From Phlegmacium glaucopus (Eukaryota > Basidiomycota > Agaricomycetes > Agaricales > Cortinariaceae), in NCBI GenBank assembly GCA_015039465.1, contig MU130619.1, positions 1 to 64,000 of the forward strand: a stretch of 64,000 nucleotides of DNA, written 5' to 3'. Under the pieces are notes generated by a model that was not told the DNA's origin, searched no databases, and saw only the letters and a program-made list of their open reading frames with translations. Positions 33,008 to 45,950 of the stretch are shown here, piece by piece. The stretch's first letter is position 1; each line of letters starts with the position of its first letter. The position numbers were made by a program, and so were the translations under genes.

Positions 33008-33238
33008 CTTGCAGATATTACAACTCTCTGCATTATCTTCGGCAGTGCACAATCTATCATGCATTAGATTGGAGAAGGGTTTTGTACAAAAAGAATCTTG
33101 CTGGGAGAACACTAAGGACACGTTGCAACAGTGAGCACTGGCACCCCTTTCCTCTCATATAATACTTACGACTGGCAGGAACAGTCCCCTGCATTGCTCA
33201 GTCTCTTTACGGTCTTTTCAGTTATATGGGCCTCAATA

Positions 33239-34950
33239 ATGTCATCTACTCCTTCAGAGGAGGCTTCTTTGCTCAATAAGCTCAATACTACACCTTTGGC
33301 CAAATTCAATACGTCCCCAAAAATACCTGTAACCTTCGACGTACAAGGCTTGTTCAGAGTCTCGCCGGTTTATGACATTATGGCTGGCATTCATGCTGGT
33401 CGTATATGACATACTGAAAATTCTCTGTAGTTGGCCCGACTTTGAGTTCAGCATGGATAATCACCCGTCAATTGGTGTCAAAGTATTTAAACATGAATAT
33501 TGATTTGGTTGTGGCCATGCCATGTGGGTGTGAGTGGTGTACTCTCACCTCCAAGTATAGTTCTGACGTTGTTGAATATATTTAAGTGTTTGACTTGGGA
33601 GATGCTATATAGCCTATGGGTGATCAATGCTTTTGAGTGGTAGGTTTTGTCCTCTTTCATGTTGGACAAGCCACTGCTTTGAAGTAAGTATTTTGCATTC
33701 TTTCCTGGCATTGTATTGTAAATTAAAATTTTCAGGGAGCATTCAGTAGCACTATCTGCAAGCCAAGCAACTGCCCAGTCACACATCTCTCGCGGTCTGT
33801 TTGACTGGTTGCTCCACCGAGAAAAAATGTTATTCAAGTTCATGCACAAATATGAGGCGGCTGAAAGTGCTTGCAGAATATCCGGTACTCTGGCAGTTAA
33901 CTTAAACGGGTGATGGGTGTGTTCTCTATCATATGGTTTGTTCTCCATAAACATAGGTTGTCATGACCATTTAGATTTTCCCCAGCTGAACTGAAATCAT
34001 AGAAATGAATTTTTCTCATATCATTACCGAATTCTCTTTTGGTCCCCATTTCCCATATATTGTACAACCACTCGACGACTCTTTCAAAGCAACAGACAAA
34101 AGTCAGTTTAACCCTTGTAAAATCATGAATCTATCATTAACCGTCAATTAGATCTTATTGCATTCCAGTATTTCCTCTACATTGTCCAATCACCTAAATT
34201 GCACCTCAAACAAACCCTCTATGCACTAATCAATATAGTGTTATATGTTATACACGTGAGATATGTACAACATGACCGAGGAACCTCTGGAATATTTTTC
34301 TAATTTGAACTCAACCCTCTGCATATCACACTACACCAACAAACAATGACCTTCCTCCACCTTCTCATCCAAGTAGGAGGTGTTCTTGGAGGCGCCTTTG
34401 TATGCATTGGTTACACTATTCGCATTACCACACGTCCTGTTGAGATTGTTTCCGGTGCAGACTAAGCACCTGGCATCATTGTTGCAGGGTCTTTTGTGGA
34501 AGCACTTCACCATATTCCAGTACAACACGCCGCTTCTTACTGGATTTCCTTCACCTGGCATACCATCTCCCTACATCAATTCTGCCACTTCTACCTCCAA
34601 CCCAGGTACACCAGGCTTCGTAGGCCTTGGATATCTGTCAGGTTCATTTGGACCTATACCATCACCGGGAGGTATACAGGCATCAACAAACCTTGGTCAC
34701 TCCTCGTTCAACAAGTGCAGGATCTATTCTATCACGTGGTCCAACACAAACTTTGTTAACCTCAGATCCTAATGACCCAGGTGTTGTATTAAATATGCAT
34801 TCATCTGCATCGCATAGTGAGTATCCTGCCTCAGCTAATCCTCCTAATGGAAACGGGTTTCAAATGACACTATCACTGCCACCCAAAAAAAAAGTTGTCC
34901 CAAGGAAATATGATTCAAGTCCATCTTTTTTTTTTTATGTAGGAGGGTCA
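33239..34950 (+). pseudogene. ERV41/ERGIC-like protein, degraded copy (unit B)
   Basis: ERV41-type proteins cycle between ER and Golgi in COPII vesicles. The start ATG at 33239 opens MSSTPSEEASLLNKLN, with an aligned LAKF motif. Frame is lost by 33330, the first membrane segment is altered, and recognisable pieces continue (SWPDFEFSMDN, EHSVALSASQAVAQS). A TAG-type stop follows VEIVSGAD near 34463 and about 100 bp found in unit C (GVKVGLRAKW part) is deleted. The C-terminal tail (HSEYPASANPPNGNGFQM) is readable. Compared with unit C this copy is clearly a pseudogene. Confidence 0.7.
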
Positions 34951-35945
34951 CTTATGGGAAGCATTTGATGATGTACATGGATTTTTAATTACCCCAACCT
35001 GGTTGTGAGGAACTTTTTTTTTTGCATTTGGGGCTTAAAAAATTCATTTGTTGTCACTGCCATGTATTGTACCTGACCAGATGGAATTTGCCTTCTATAA
35101 TCCCAATTTCTAACTTGTGGCTGCAAAACATTTATTTCAGATGTTGGAAGAAGCAACTGATGATGTCTTTTTCTCTCTCTCTTGCATTTGAAAATAAGAA
35201 CTATTGTTCATTCAGGCTTAAATAAGGAAAGCTGACATGGTTAACATTGCATGTCAAGATATTTGCATCCACTAACATCCAATGGTACAAATTGTACAAT
35301 TTACTGTTCCTTTAAATTTAAGCTGCTGATCTCACACTGTTGTGTTTGCCAGGGTACTGTTTTCCTGGAATAGCAGAGCTAGAGGGACATTTGGGGGACT
35401 ACTGTTTTTATTTTGTTAATAATTATATAGTATTTCAATCAAATTGTCCAAAAGTTAAACTGAAAACTCCAAATTGTATCCAATCTACCAGGTGACAACT
35501 TGTTAATTGAATGTATATACTCATTGCTATGCCAGTGCACCAGGCATTTCCAGGCAGATTTGAAGTTATTTCACAACTATTGAGGACAAGCATACCTGAG
35601 AGTGAAACCCATGGATCTGCTCAACAAATTAAACAATCACTCAATTCCAACTGAAAGCTGAAGATGTATCAACTTGAACACATGAAGACATTGTTGTCAC
35701 AAGAGGAGAAGAGTGGCCAGTGGCAAGTCACAAGTGCAAGCAATATACTTCCATTTCAAAAAATTACAATTACAAGCAAAGATATCCAGCAAGCCATGAT
35801 TCCTCTCTGAGCTCTCCCCCACTACCCACAGGTTATATTTTTTTCTCTCTTTTTGTTCTTTGCATAAAGGGTGTGATACTTTGAGTATGCAATAGAGCAT
35901 TGGCTTATTTCCCTGCTACAGTTCCCAATTAGTTAGTGCTACTCA
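34951..35945. other. intergenic spacer of unit B
   Basis: Convergent 3' regions of ERV41 and the GTPase. Homologous to 3424-4781 and 52805-53483. No gene seen. Confidence 0.5.
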
Positions 35946-38900
35946 TCAACAAATAAGAATTGATTCCATACACAAGAGATTATTCAATGCAGTCTGTACA
36001 GCCTCCTTAACCAGCAATTTATGATTGATATCATTGACATGGAAAAAGGCTTTGAAAGGATTTGAGAATATATGTTTGACATGACTCTTTACATGAGAGC
36101 CTTTGAAAAGATTTTCAAGTTCAAAAAGATTTTCAATTCCTTGCTTGACAGTGGCATCACAGGCTGATTGCTGATAAATTTGAGCAGCTCTTTCTAAAGA
36201 GTTTTTGGTAGTTGGTGATTCTTGATGAAGAAAGAAAGACAAGTGGCCAATAATGGCTGCAACTAATAGTCAAGTCAATATTGAGAGTATGGAAAAAAGG
36301 TTGAATGAGATGCATGCCAATTGCACAGTATGTAGCATCTTTTAGGTTGAATTTGGTAGATAAGCTTGAAAGCTTGAAAATTTTTGGAACATGAAATTTA
36401 GCCACCCCCACCAGTGTATTGCCAAAGAGCAAACACTCACAATGGGTGACATAATTTTGGAGATAGAAGCCTGTACATTGAAATTAATAAAAACTGGATA
36501 AACAAATAAGTACAGAGATGGAAATGAGGCAAAAGAAAATCACCAAATGATATTTTGTTACAGAGATTAAAAAAAAGTTAAGAGTAATGATACTTGCCAT
36601 CTATAAGCAAAGGTATTGGTAGGTAAGTAGAAAGACAGATCAGAAAGTATTGCACATACTTCCTGTGGAGAATGTAAGTTGTGGAGAAATTGATAAATAA
36701 CATGACATGTTGAACATACATACTGTCCAAAGGACATATCAATCAGGTAAGCAGAAATAGACACATGATTGGTGCACCTACATACTGTCCAAATAGATTA
36801 GAGAACATTGAGGCTATTCTGTGCTTGCACTTACTTGCTGTCAAAAATTTGAGCCAGATTTAAGGCACATCAAGATGGTCCTTGCACTTACCTCCTGTGA
36901 AAAGAGTAAATTAGAGATGAGGCAGATGAAGACAGACTTAGACAGTCTTGCACTTACATCCTGTCAGAAGAGTAAGCAAGAGTCAGGGGATATCAAGACA
37001 GTCTTGCACCTACCAACTGTGAAAGAGTAAGTCAGAGTCAAGCCAGATCAAAATGATCATGCACTTACAGACTGGAAAAAGAGTAGGCTGGAGTCAAAGC
37101 AGATCCAGATGGTCATGCACTTACCCCCTGTCAAGGAGTAAGTGACAGGCAAGGTATATCAAGATGGTCTTGCACTTACAGGCTGTTAAAAGAGTAAGCT
37201 ACAGTCAAGACAGATCAATATGGTCTTGCACTTACTTCCTATGAAAAAGGTAAGCCATAGTCAAGGCAGATGAAGATGGTCTTGCACTTACCAACTGTGA
37301 AAAAATTAAGCTACCATCAAGGCAGATGATGATGGTCTCACACTTACATACTGTTAAAAGAGTAAGCTAAAGTCAAGGCAGATCAGAATGGTCCTTGTGC
37401 TTACCAACTTTCAGAAGGGTAAGCCAAAGTCAAGGCATATCAAGATGATCTTGCACTTACAGACTGTCAAAAGAGTAAGCTAGAGTCAAGGCAGATCAAG
37501 ATGGTGTTGCACTTACCAACTGTCAAAAGATAAGCTGTAGTCAAGGCAGATCAAGGTCTTGCACTTACAGACTGTCAAAAGAGTAAGCTAGATCAAAGCA
37601 GATCAAGATGGTCTTGCACTTGCCAACTGTCAAAGGAGTAATGTAGAGTCAAGGCAGATCAAGATGGTCTTGTACTTACATACTGTCAAAGGTGTAAGCT
37701 AGAGTCAAAAGCAGACTAAGATGGTCTTGCACTTACTAACTATGAAAAGAGTAAAACAGAGTCAAGGCAAATGAGGATGGTCTTGCACTTACAGACTGTA
37801 AGAGGAGTAAGCTACATTCAAGGTAGATCAAAATGGTCTTGCACTTACCAACTGTCAAAATAGTAAGGTAGAGTCAAGGCATATCAAGGTGTTGCACTTA
37901 CAGACTATCAAAAGAGTAAGTTAGGGTCAAGACTGTCAAGGAAAATCAAGATGCTCCTGCACTTACATGCTGTCAAAAAGGTAAGCCACAGTTAAGGCTG
38001 ATCAAGATAGTCTTGTTCTTACCAACTGTCAAAAGAGTAGGCTAAAGTCAAAGCAGATCAAGATGGTCCTGCACTTACCTCCTGTCAAAAGAGTAAAAGA
38101 GTGAACTAAAGTCATGGCAGATTAAAATGGTCTTGCACTTACAGACTATCAAAAGAGTAAGCCAAAACCAAGGCATATCAAGATGGTCCTGCGCTTACAG
38201 ACTGCAAGAAGAGTAAGCTAGAGTAAAGCCAGATCAAGAGGGTCTTGCACTTACATACTGTCAAAGGTTAAGCTAGAGTCAAGGCATATCAAGGTAGTCT
38301 CCCACATACCAACTGTTAAAAGAGTAAGCTGAGGTCAAGGCAGATCAAGATTGTATTGCACTGACTTCCTGTTGAAAGAGTAAAAGATTAAGCTAGAGTC
38401 AAGGCAGATCAAGATTGTGTTACACTTACATACTGTCAAAAGAGTAAGCTAGAGTCAAGGCAGAGCAAGATGGTGTTGCACTTACAGACTGTCAAAAGAG
38501 TAAGCTAGAGTCAAGGCACATCAAGATGATCTTGCACTTACTCCCTGTCAAAGAACTAAGCTAGTCAAGACAGATCAAGATGGTCTTGCACATACAGACT
38601 ATCAAAAGGGTAAGTGACAGTCAAAGCAGACCAAGATGGTCTGGCACTAACCAACTGTCAGAAGAGTAAGCTAGAATCAAAGCACATGGTCTTGCACTTA
38701 CCCCCTGTTAGAATAGTAAGCTAGAGTCAAGGCATATCAAGATGATCTTGCACTTACCCCCTGTCAAAAGACTGAGCCAGAGTTAAGGCCAATCAAGATG
38801 GTCTTTCACTTACCTTCTATCAAAAGAGTAAGCTAGAGTGAGGCTGTTCAAAGTGATTTTGCACTGACCTTCTGTGAAAAGTGTAAGCTACAGTCAAGCC

Positions 38901-41900
38901 AGATCGACATGGTCTTGCGCTTGCCTTCTGTGAAAAGAGAACATTACAGTCAAGGCAAATAAAGATGGTCCTGTGCTTACCTTCTGTCAAATGAGTAAGT
39001 AACAGTCAAGACATATCAAAATGGTCTTGCACTTACATCCTGTCAAAATGTTAAGCTAAAGTCAAGCCAGATCAATGTGGTCCTGCACTTACCTCCTGTC
39101 AAAATTGTAAGCTAGAGCCAAGGCAGATCAACATGATGTTGCACTTACTCCCTGTGAAAAGGGTAAGTGACAGTCAAGGCAGATCAAGATGGTCCTAAAT
39201 TTACTTTCTGTCAAAAGATTAAGGTAGAGTTAAGGTAGATCAAGATGGTCAGGCACTTTAACTTACCAACTGTCAAAAGAGTAAGCCAGAGCCAAGCCAG
39301 ATCAAGATGGTCTTGCACTTACATACTGTGAAAACAGTAAATGACAGTCAAGACAGATCAAGGTGATCTTGCACTTACCCCCTGTCAAAGGAATAAGCTA
39401 CAGTCAAGGCAGATCAAGATGGTCTTGGACTTACATACTGTCAAAAGAGTAAGGCTAGAGTCAAGGCAGATAAAGATAGTCTTGCACTTACCTCCTGACA
39501 AAGGAGTAAACCAGAGTCAAGATCAACAAGGTCTTGCACTTACCAACTGTCAAAGGTATAAGCTAGGTTCAAGGCAGATTAAGATGGTCTTGCACTTACA
39601 GACTGTCAAAAGAGTAAGTTAAAGTCAAGGCAGATCAGGACAGTCTTACACATACCTCCTGTCAAAGAGTAAGCTAGAGTATAAGGCAGACTAAAATGGT
39701 CTTGCCACTTACACACTGTCAAAAGATTAATTTAGAGCCAATGCAGATCAAGATGGGTTTGCACTTACCATCTGTTAAAAAGTGAGCTACAGTCAAGGCA
39801 GATCAAGACACTACTGCACTTACCTCCTGTTGAAAGAGTAAAAGAGTAAACTAGTGTCAAGGTAGATCACAATATTCTTGCGCTTACAGACTGTCAAAGG
39901 AGTAAGCCAAAATCAAGGCATCCTAAGGTGGTCTTGCACTTACAGACTGTAAGAAGAGTAAACTAGAGTCAAGGCACATCAAGATGGTCTTGCACTTACC
40001 CCCTGTTAGAGGAGTAAGCTAGAATCAAGGTAGACCAAGATGGTCTTGGACCTACCCCCTGTCCAAAGAGTAAGTAACAGTCAATGCAGATCCAGGTGGT
40101 CTTGCACTTACCAACTGTCAAAAGAGTAAGCTAAATTCAAGGCAAATCAAGATGGTCTTGCACTTACTAACTGTCAAAAGAGTAAGCTAGAATCAAATAC
40201 ATCAAGATGGTCTTGCACTTACCCCCTGTTAAAGAGTAAGCTATAATCAGACCATATCAAGATGGTCTTGCACTTACAGACTGTCAAAAGAGTAAGCTAG
40301 AGGCAACACAAATCAAGCTGGTCTTGCACTTACATACTGTTAAAAGATCAATCTAGAGTCAATACAGATCAAGATGGTCTTTCACTTACCAACTGTCCAA
40401 AGAATAAGCTAAATTCAAGGCAGATCAAGATGCTATTGTACTTACCTCCTGTTAAAAGAGTAAAAGAGTAAACTAGAATCAAGGTGGATCACAATAGTCT
40501 TGCACTTACAGACTATGAAAAGAATAAGCCAATGTCAAGGCATATCAAGATGGTCTTGCACTTACAGACTGAAAATAGTAAACTAGAGTCAAGGCATATC
40601 AAGATAGTCTTTTACTTACCCCCTGTCAAAGGAGTAAGCTAGAGTCAAGGCAGATTAAGATGGTCTTGCACCTACCCCCTGTCAACGGAGTAAGTGAAAG
40701 TCAAGACAGATCAAGATTGTCTGGCACTTACCAACTGTCAAAAGAGCAAGCTAAATTCAAAGCAGATGAAGATGGTCTTGCACTTACCAACTGTCAAAGA
40801 GTAAGCTAGAATCAAAGCATGTCAAGATGGTCTTGCACTTACCCCCTATCAAAGGAGTAAGCTAGAGTCAAGGCAGATGGTCTTGAACTCACAGACTGTC
40901 AAAAAAGGAAGCTACAGTCAAGGCAGATAAAAATGGTCTTACACTTACCTCCTGTCAAGAGTGTAAGCTAGAGTCAGGGCAGATCAAGATGGTCTTACAC
41001 TTACCAACTGTCAAAAGAGTATGGTAGAGTCAGGGCAGATCAAAATAGTCTTTCACTTACAGACTGTCAAAAGAGTAAGCTAGAAGTCAAAGCACATCAA
41101 GATAGTCTTGCATTTACCTCCTGTCAAAAGAGTAAGCTAGAATCAAGCCAGATCAAAAATGTCTTGCACTTACATACTGTCAAAAGATTCAGCTAGAGTC
41201 AAGGCAGATCAAGATGGTCTTGCACTTACCCCCTGTTAAAACAGTAAGCTAGAATCAAAGCACATCAAGATGGTCTTGCACTTACAGACTGTCCAAAAAG
41301 TAAGCTAGAGTCAGGGCACATTAAGATGGTCTTGCACTTACAGACTGTCCAAAGAGTAAGCCATGGTCAAGGCAGATCAAGATAAATTTTCACTTACAGA
41401 CTGTTCAAAGAGTAAGCTAGAGTTGAGGCAGACCAAGATGGTCTTGCACTTACATACTGTTAAAAGAGTAAGGTAGGAGTCATGGCAGATCAAGATCATT
41501 TTTCACTTACAGACTGTTCAAAGAGTAAGCTAGAGTCAAGGCAGACCAAGATGGTCTTGCACTTACATACTGTTAAAAGAGTAAGGTAGGAGTCAAGGCA
41601 GATCAAGACGGTCTTCCACTTACCTCCTGTCAAAAGAGTAAGCTGGAGTCAAAGCACATCAAGATGGTCTTGCATTTACTTCCTGTCAAAAGAGTAAGCT
41701 AGACTCAAGCCAGATCAAAAATGTCATACACTTACATACTGTCACATAATTAAGCTAGAGGAAAGGAAGATCAGGATGGTCTTGCACTTACCCCCTGTCA
41801 AAAGAGTATGCTAGAACCAAAGCACATCAAGATGGTCTTGCACTTACAGACTGTCCAACAAGGTAAGCTAGAGCCAAAACATATCAACATGGTCTTGCAC

Positions 41901-43572
41901 TTACAGACTATCCAATGAGTAAGCTACCATCAAGGCAGAGCAAGATGATTTTGCACGTACAGACTGTCCAAAGAGTAAACCACAGTCAATGCAGATCAAG
42001 ATGCTCTTGCACTTACATACTGTCAAAAGAGTAAGCTAGAGTCAATGCAGATCAACATGATCTTGCACTTACCTCCTGCCAAAAGAGTAAGCTAGAATCA
42101 AGGCAGATTAAGATGATCTTGCACTTACCCCTTGTCAAAAGAGTAAGCTAGAGTCAAGGCAGATCAAGATGGTCTTGCACTTACAATCTGTTAAAACAAA
42201 TCAGCTATCAAGCAATATAGTGTAATGATGATTCTTTTCTTACACAAACGCTATAATATATGTCAGTCTAAAGTGTCAAGCACTAAATGTTCAAAATAAC
42301 ACTATACAAAATCAACTGTCAATTCTTTCTTTACTCATATCAAACACATACCACAATTTGTGGAAAATATCTCAGAATAATTCCCATGAAATATGCCCAA
42401 TCCCCTTTAACCTTCTTAAAATAACTCAAAAGAGTTGATTTGTTCTCATTCAAGAGTCTAGGACTTATGTTAATGTGGGAATTGAAAAGTATTATGATTT
42501 CCAACCTTTTAACCCCATATTTAATACAGACCTCAACATTGTTTTGCTGTGTTGAAAGAAAGAGATGTTGTAATTCTTCACTGGACAGTGCAGCTGTTGT
42601 TTTTTCAATCAAGTCTGTACAATCAGCTCCAGGCTCATGCATCTCTATAACACAATTAGCCAAATTGTTGCTAACAGTTATAACACTTACTTCGAAATAC
42701 AACATATGCCTTGGGTGGATATTTAAACTCTTCAAATTGTTGATGAATACTCTGTTCAAAATCAGTCCAAGCTTTTTGTGGAGCTTGTTGCATTGCCTCA
42801 GATCTGTTGTTACCTTCCTTCATCAGTTGCTTAATTTTAGCAACATCAAGAGAGTCGGTCTTGGTCCACAAAACAATCACTGGTACTTCACAAACTTATC
42901 CCCCACAGTAACATATTGATAAGATGAACCACACATACCAAGTCCTGTCCCACATTCATTGAAAAATTTCTTTTCTGCTGCTGTGATTGGTCGGTCGTCA
43001 CTCGTTGGAATGCAGTACCTACCCAAAACATTCTTTTCTGTCAAGAATTTGTTCTCTAAAGGCAAGTACTCTCTCACCAGATTGCATGAAGTTGCTCCTT
43101 CACATTTTTTGCCTTCGAACGCTCCTTAATGAACCCCTGAACCATCTTTAACTCCTGAACACTGCCAGCTTCAAAACCACGGGAATCGTGAAAGATAAAA
43201 CCAGGGTTGCTCTCAAATATCATTTGATTCTTGATGTCATGCTCTCCACGCTGCGGTGTGGGGGTATTAATTGAACCCTAACCCAATACAAGTGGAACCA
43301 CTTACCCCCATCGATGGATTAAGGATGGAGGACTCGATCTGGGAGCATGGGCATGGATGTCAATATCTGGCATGAACTTTCACCATATACCTCACCTTTC
43401 GACCATTCGGACAAAAGATCATAGCCTCTCCCGTAGCGTTGCAGAGTCTTCGCAGGATTGTTGTCTTGCCTGCGTTGGCTCGCCCGATCACGAGGATACG
43501 GAATCGAGTAAACTTTACTCGTAGCTTCTGAATTTGGTCAGCAGTCAGTTGGGGTTTTGATGAAGTAGACAT
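35946..43572 (-). CDS. P-loop GTPase with ~96-unit micro-exon array (unit B)
   Basis: Same family as the unit A gene. The ATG at 43572 begins MSTSSKPQLTADQ; exon 1 ends at 43396 (59 codons). G1 GRANAGKT, G3 DSRGF and G4 TKTD are present. The exon before the array ends FPQIV in phase 0 at 42352, as in A and C. A 164-nt intron leads to the first micro-exon ATT (42185-42187), then about 96 units to about 36830, then TAT, TAT, GAA and ATG (36598-36600). C-terminal exons follow (KLSSLSTKFNLKDATYC; LSFFLHQESPTTKN) ending at 35946. An apparent +1 near 36296 relative to unit C may sit in an intron. If all units are used the mRNA needs about 110 splicing events in 7.6 kb. The gene may be expressed with partial inclusion, or not at all; RNA evidence is needed. 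Confidence 0.7.
36826..42187 (-). repeat. micro-exon array B (~96 units)
   Basis: Period about 56 bp with diverged units. Hand-read codons: 24 Ser (TCT), 18 Leu (TTG/TTA), 14 Gly, 14 Glu, 12 Tyr, 5 Lys, 2 Asp, one each Gln, Pro, His, Cys, Met and Ile; no stop. Donor GT (or GC at 37614 and 38928) and acceptor AG survive in essentially every unit although interior bases differ widely. Donor variants include GTAGGT, GTATGT, GTCAGT, GTTAGT, GTGAGT and GTACGT. One unit (42129-42131) has lost its CAG acceptor. Branch-like CTTAC/CTNA lies about 10-15 nt before most acceptors. Confidence 0.88.
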
Positions 43573-45950
43573 TGCGGCAAGAACGCTCTCGTAGATGTGA
43601 ATGATGTGGTTGAGACTGTTGAGTAGTCAAAGTACATTGTGACTGTCACCAATATATCACGGCAGTCAAGCTCCTGAGTAATAGTTCCGCGGGTAAGTTG
43701 TAAGTAATTCGCCAGGATGCAGGCAATTGTGTTGTCAGTGTCATGAAAGATACTGTTATCACCGCTCATCCACCCTTACGAAAATCACGCAGGCAAGCCT
43801 CTTCTCGCAACACCGTTGATATGCCGCCTGCTCAAGCTATAGCAACAACCCCAGAGCCCCATAGTAGAGTCCAACGCTGCGACCCGAGGAGTGGATGAGA
43901 TTCGACTGATAACATTGTTACATAGGTAAGATGCCCTGTTCGTTTCTATTTAATATTTCTTGATTTAGTCGTCGATCAAAGGTAAAAGCTAAATTTCTTC
44001 AGTTCTCGTCATCTGAGGTCGGCAGTGTCCTGAACTGATTATCGCTAGTGCCCATCTGTATGTCCACTGCTGTGTTGTCTTCAATTTTTCGTCTGCATTA
44101 AAAAATCCGGTTCTTCGCCTTGTAGCAGCTGTACGCTTGATATGTTCGAATATCTATAGTGTTGCAGATTGATTTGAGACTAGCCCAGAGCAGAAAAAAA
44201 CAAAGAAACATTGTAACATATTCATGAGTCGCTCGTACAATCTCGTATACTCCATGTTGCCGCTGATAGTCACGGCTCCAACGCATATGACATGGTAACA
44301 AAAGAGTCTCCACATACGTAAGGCGAATAGTAGCATCGGGTTCACGCGCAGCGCGCTTTAGTTGGAGGCAAGAACTGTAACAACTCGAGAAGCTTTTCTT
44401 GATCCTACTTTATAGTCAGAATGCGTTTGATTTTAAAAGGGAAAGAAACACCGTCAAAATCCTGCAAGTGGAAGCAAAATCCACCGAAGTGCGTCAATAC
44501 CAGGCGCTGTTGGTTTCGAAAGTGGACTGAGACTGCTACGGATTCAGGACTAAGAATGGATAAAGTCATTATTATCAGTGTTGAGATGGGTCGGGAAACG
44601 AGCGCATTTGATTATATATGCAGCGCCACTCCTCCGAATTTTTGCCCTTTTGTTCGATGAAAGGAAAGGCGTTACCTAGAGGATATTCCAAGCTTGCTGA
44701 GGAGAAAGCAAGGAGAAAGGAGATAATTTCTTCCTGTTGGCGAACACTAGGTAAGAAGTGAAGCCTCAGCTTTGCGTGATCGCTTGATAGACCATCGGAT
44801 TCAACTACTTGGGAACCTCGAACGAAGGCATCGACGAGGTATAATGCTCGCACGTCTCTGCTTTCTCCAATTGGATATGGCACAGTTACTGGACATGATC
44901 CTCAACGGAAATCTGTCGTACATCATGATAAAGTGTCGAGTCTGGAATGACTGAGACTTTGAGGAACAAGAGGGTAGAGCAGGCAGTTGATGATGTTGTT
45001 AGAATCGATAACAGCATTGACGCGAGTCGGTGTTTGGTCGGTGCACAAGGGACTACGTTAAAAGGGTCCAAGCGGGCCCGCAAGTCACTATAAAATCGAC
45101 ATTGGCTAAAACTTTAATTTGTTCGATGATATCAAATATGGAGTGGATACCACCAGACTCAAGTTTGTTTTGCGGGGCCTGGTCTAAAGCTGCTTTGCCT
45201 GACAGCTCAACAGGAGCGCGATGTTCCAGAGGTCTTGCGTGATTGGGTAAAAGATCGTAAACCGATAGGAGGCGCCGCGTTGCGTAAGATCCTTCTCGGG
45301 GGGTCAGTAGGGCCCTTCATCCTGCTTGCGGATGGTGTGTGCTTTCCAGAAAAGACAAACATCAAGATGGGCAATGTCAGCGCAAGGAACTGTCAGAATT
45401 GCTTGGACGACTCAGAGTGAGCACCACAAGACGTTCCATAGGCGTTGGCTCATCTGAGCCTTTGTTTCTAGTACTGCCCATTTGTTCGAAATAAAATCTA
45501 GTTTCCGTTTCATCTTATGCCTCTTTGTATGAACTGAAGATCCGTCGATTAGTACTACTGCAAACTATGATGAGCAACGGATTTGCAAAAAAAGTCACAA
45601 AAAATACAGGGTGAGGGTGAGGGGCCGGCATCTACACATGTCAGTCTGACAAAAAGGGGAACGTAGGCTAAAGAAGTAGATGATTAGACTGTTGGATGAT
45701 GGTGAGGGTGCGTACGAGGTATCTCTTTCATCAGGAAAACCGGGGATTAGAAATCGTCCAGGATTGGCACTAGTAGTACACACGGAGGACAAATGAACAA
45801 CCTCTGGGAAAAAGAAGGTATCAATTAGCCCATCGCTGAACGTTAACATTGACCGCCGGCTTCGGGAGTTTTGAACTGTGTCCAAGTATCGATCGCCATA
45901 GATCCTGTAATTTCACCATCATCATTTGAGAGTCGTAATAAGGAGTAGCT
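43573..45950. other. middle region of unit B, first copy (B1)
   Basis: Homologous to 7419-9730. It contains decayed minus-strand fragments (about 44345-44030 and 45885-45595) and the plus-strand exon at 45187-45420. Its left part is more diverged from A and C than its right part (45540-45950), which is nearly identical to A. Confidence 0.5.
45187..45420 (+). CDS. possible terminal exon of an unrecognised plus-strand gene
   Basis: After a plausible acceptor (CTGACAG near 45200) an open frame reads AQQERDVPEVLRDWVKDRK, then IGGAALRKILLGGSVGPFI, and ends NVSARNCQNCLDDSE with stop at 45420. Upstream plus-strand text (RVEQAVDDVVRIDNSIDASR, from about 44965) may be an earlier exon. Homologous sequence in A, B2 and C is broken by stops or indels. 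Function unknown. Confidence 0.4.
   Translation, partial: KLLCLTAQQERDVPEVLRDWVKDRKPIGGAALRKILLGGSVGPFILLADGVCFPEKTNIKMGNVSARNCQNCLDDSE

Noticed and set aside
39341..39622. Plus-strand ORF within array B
   Set aside because: Arises from the repeat on the antisense strand; no homologous frame in arrays A or C.
36826..42187. CRISPR-like array
   Set aside because: The repeats are regular but the variable part is only 3 nt, repeats diverge gradually, and the surrounding genes are eukaryotic with introns. The splice-site reading explains the layout.
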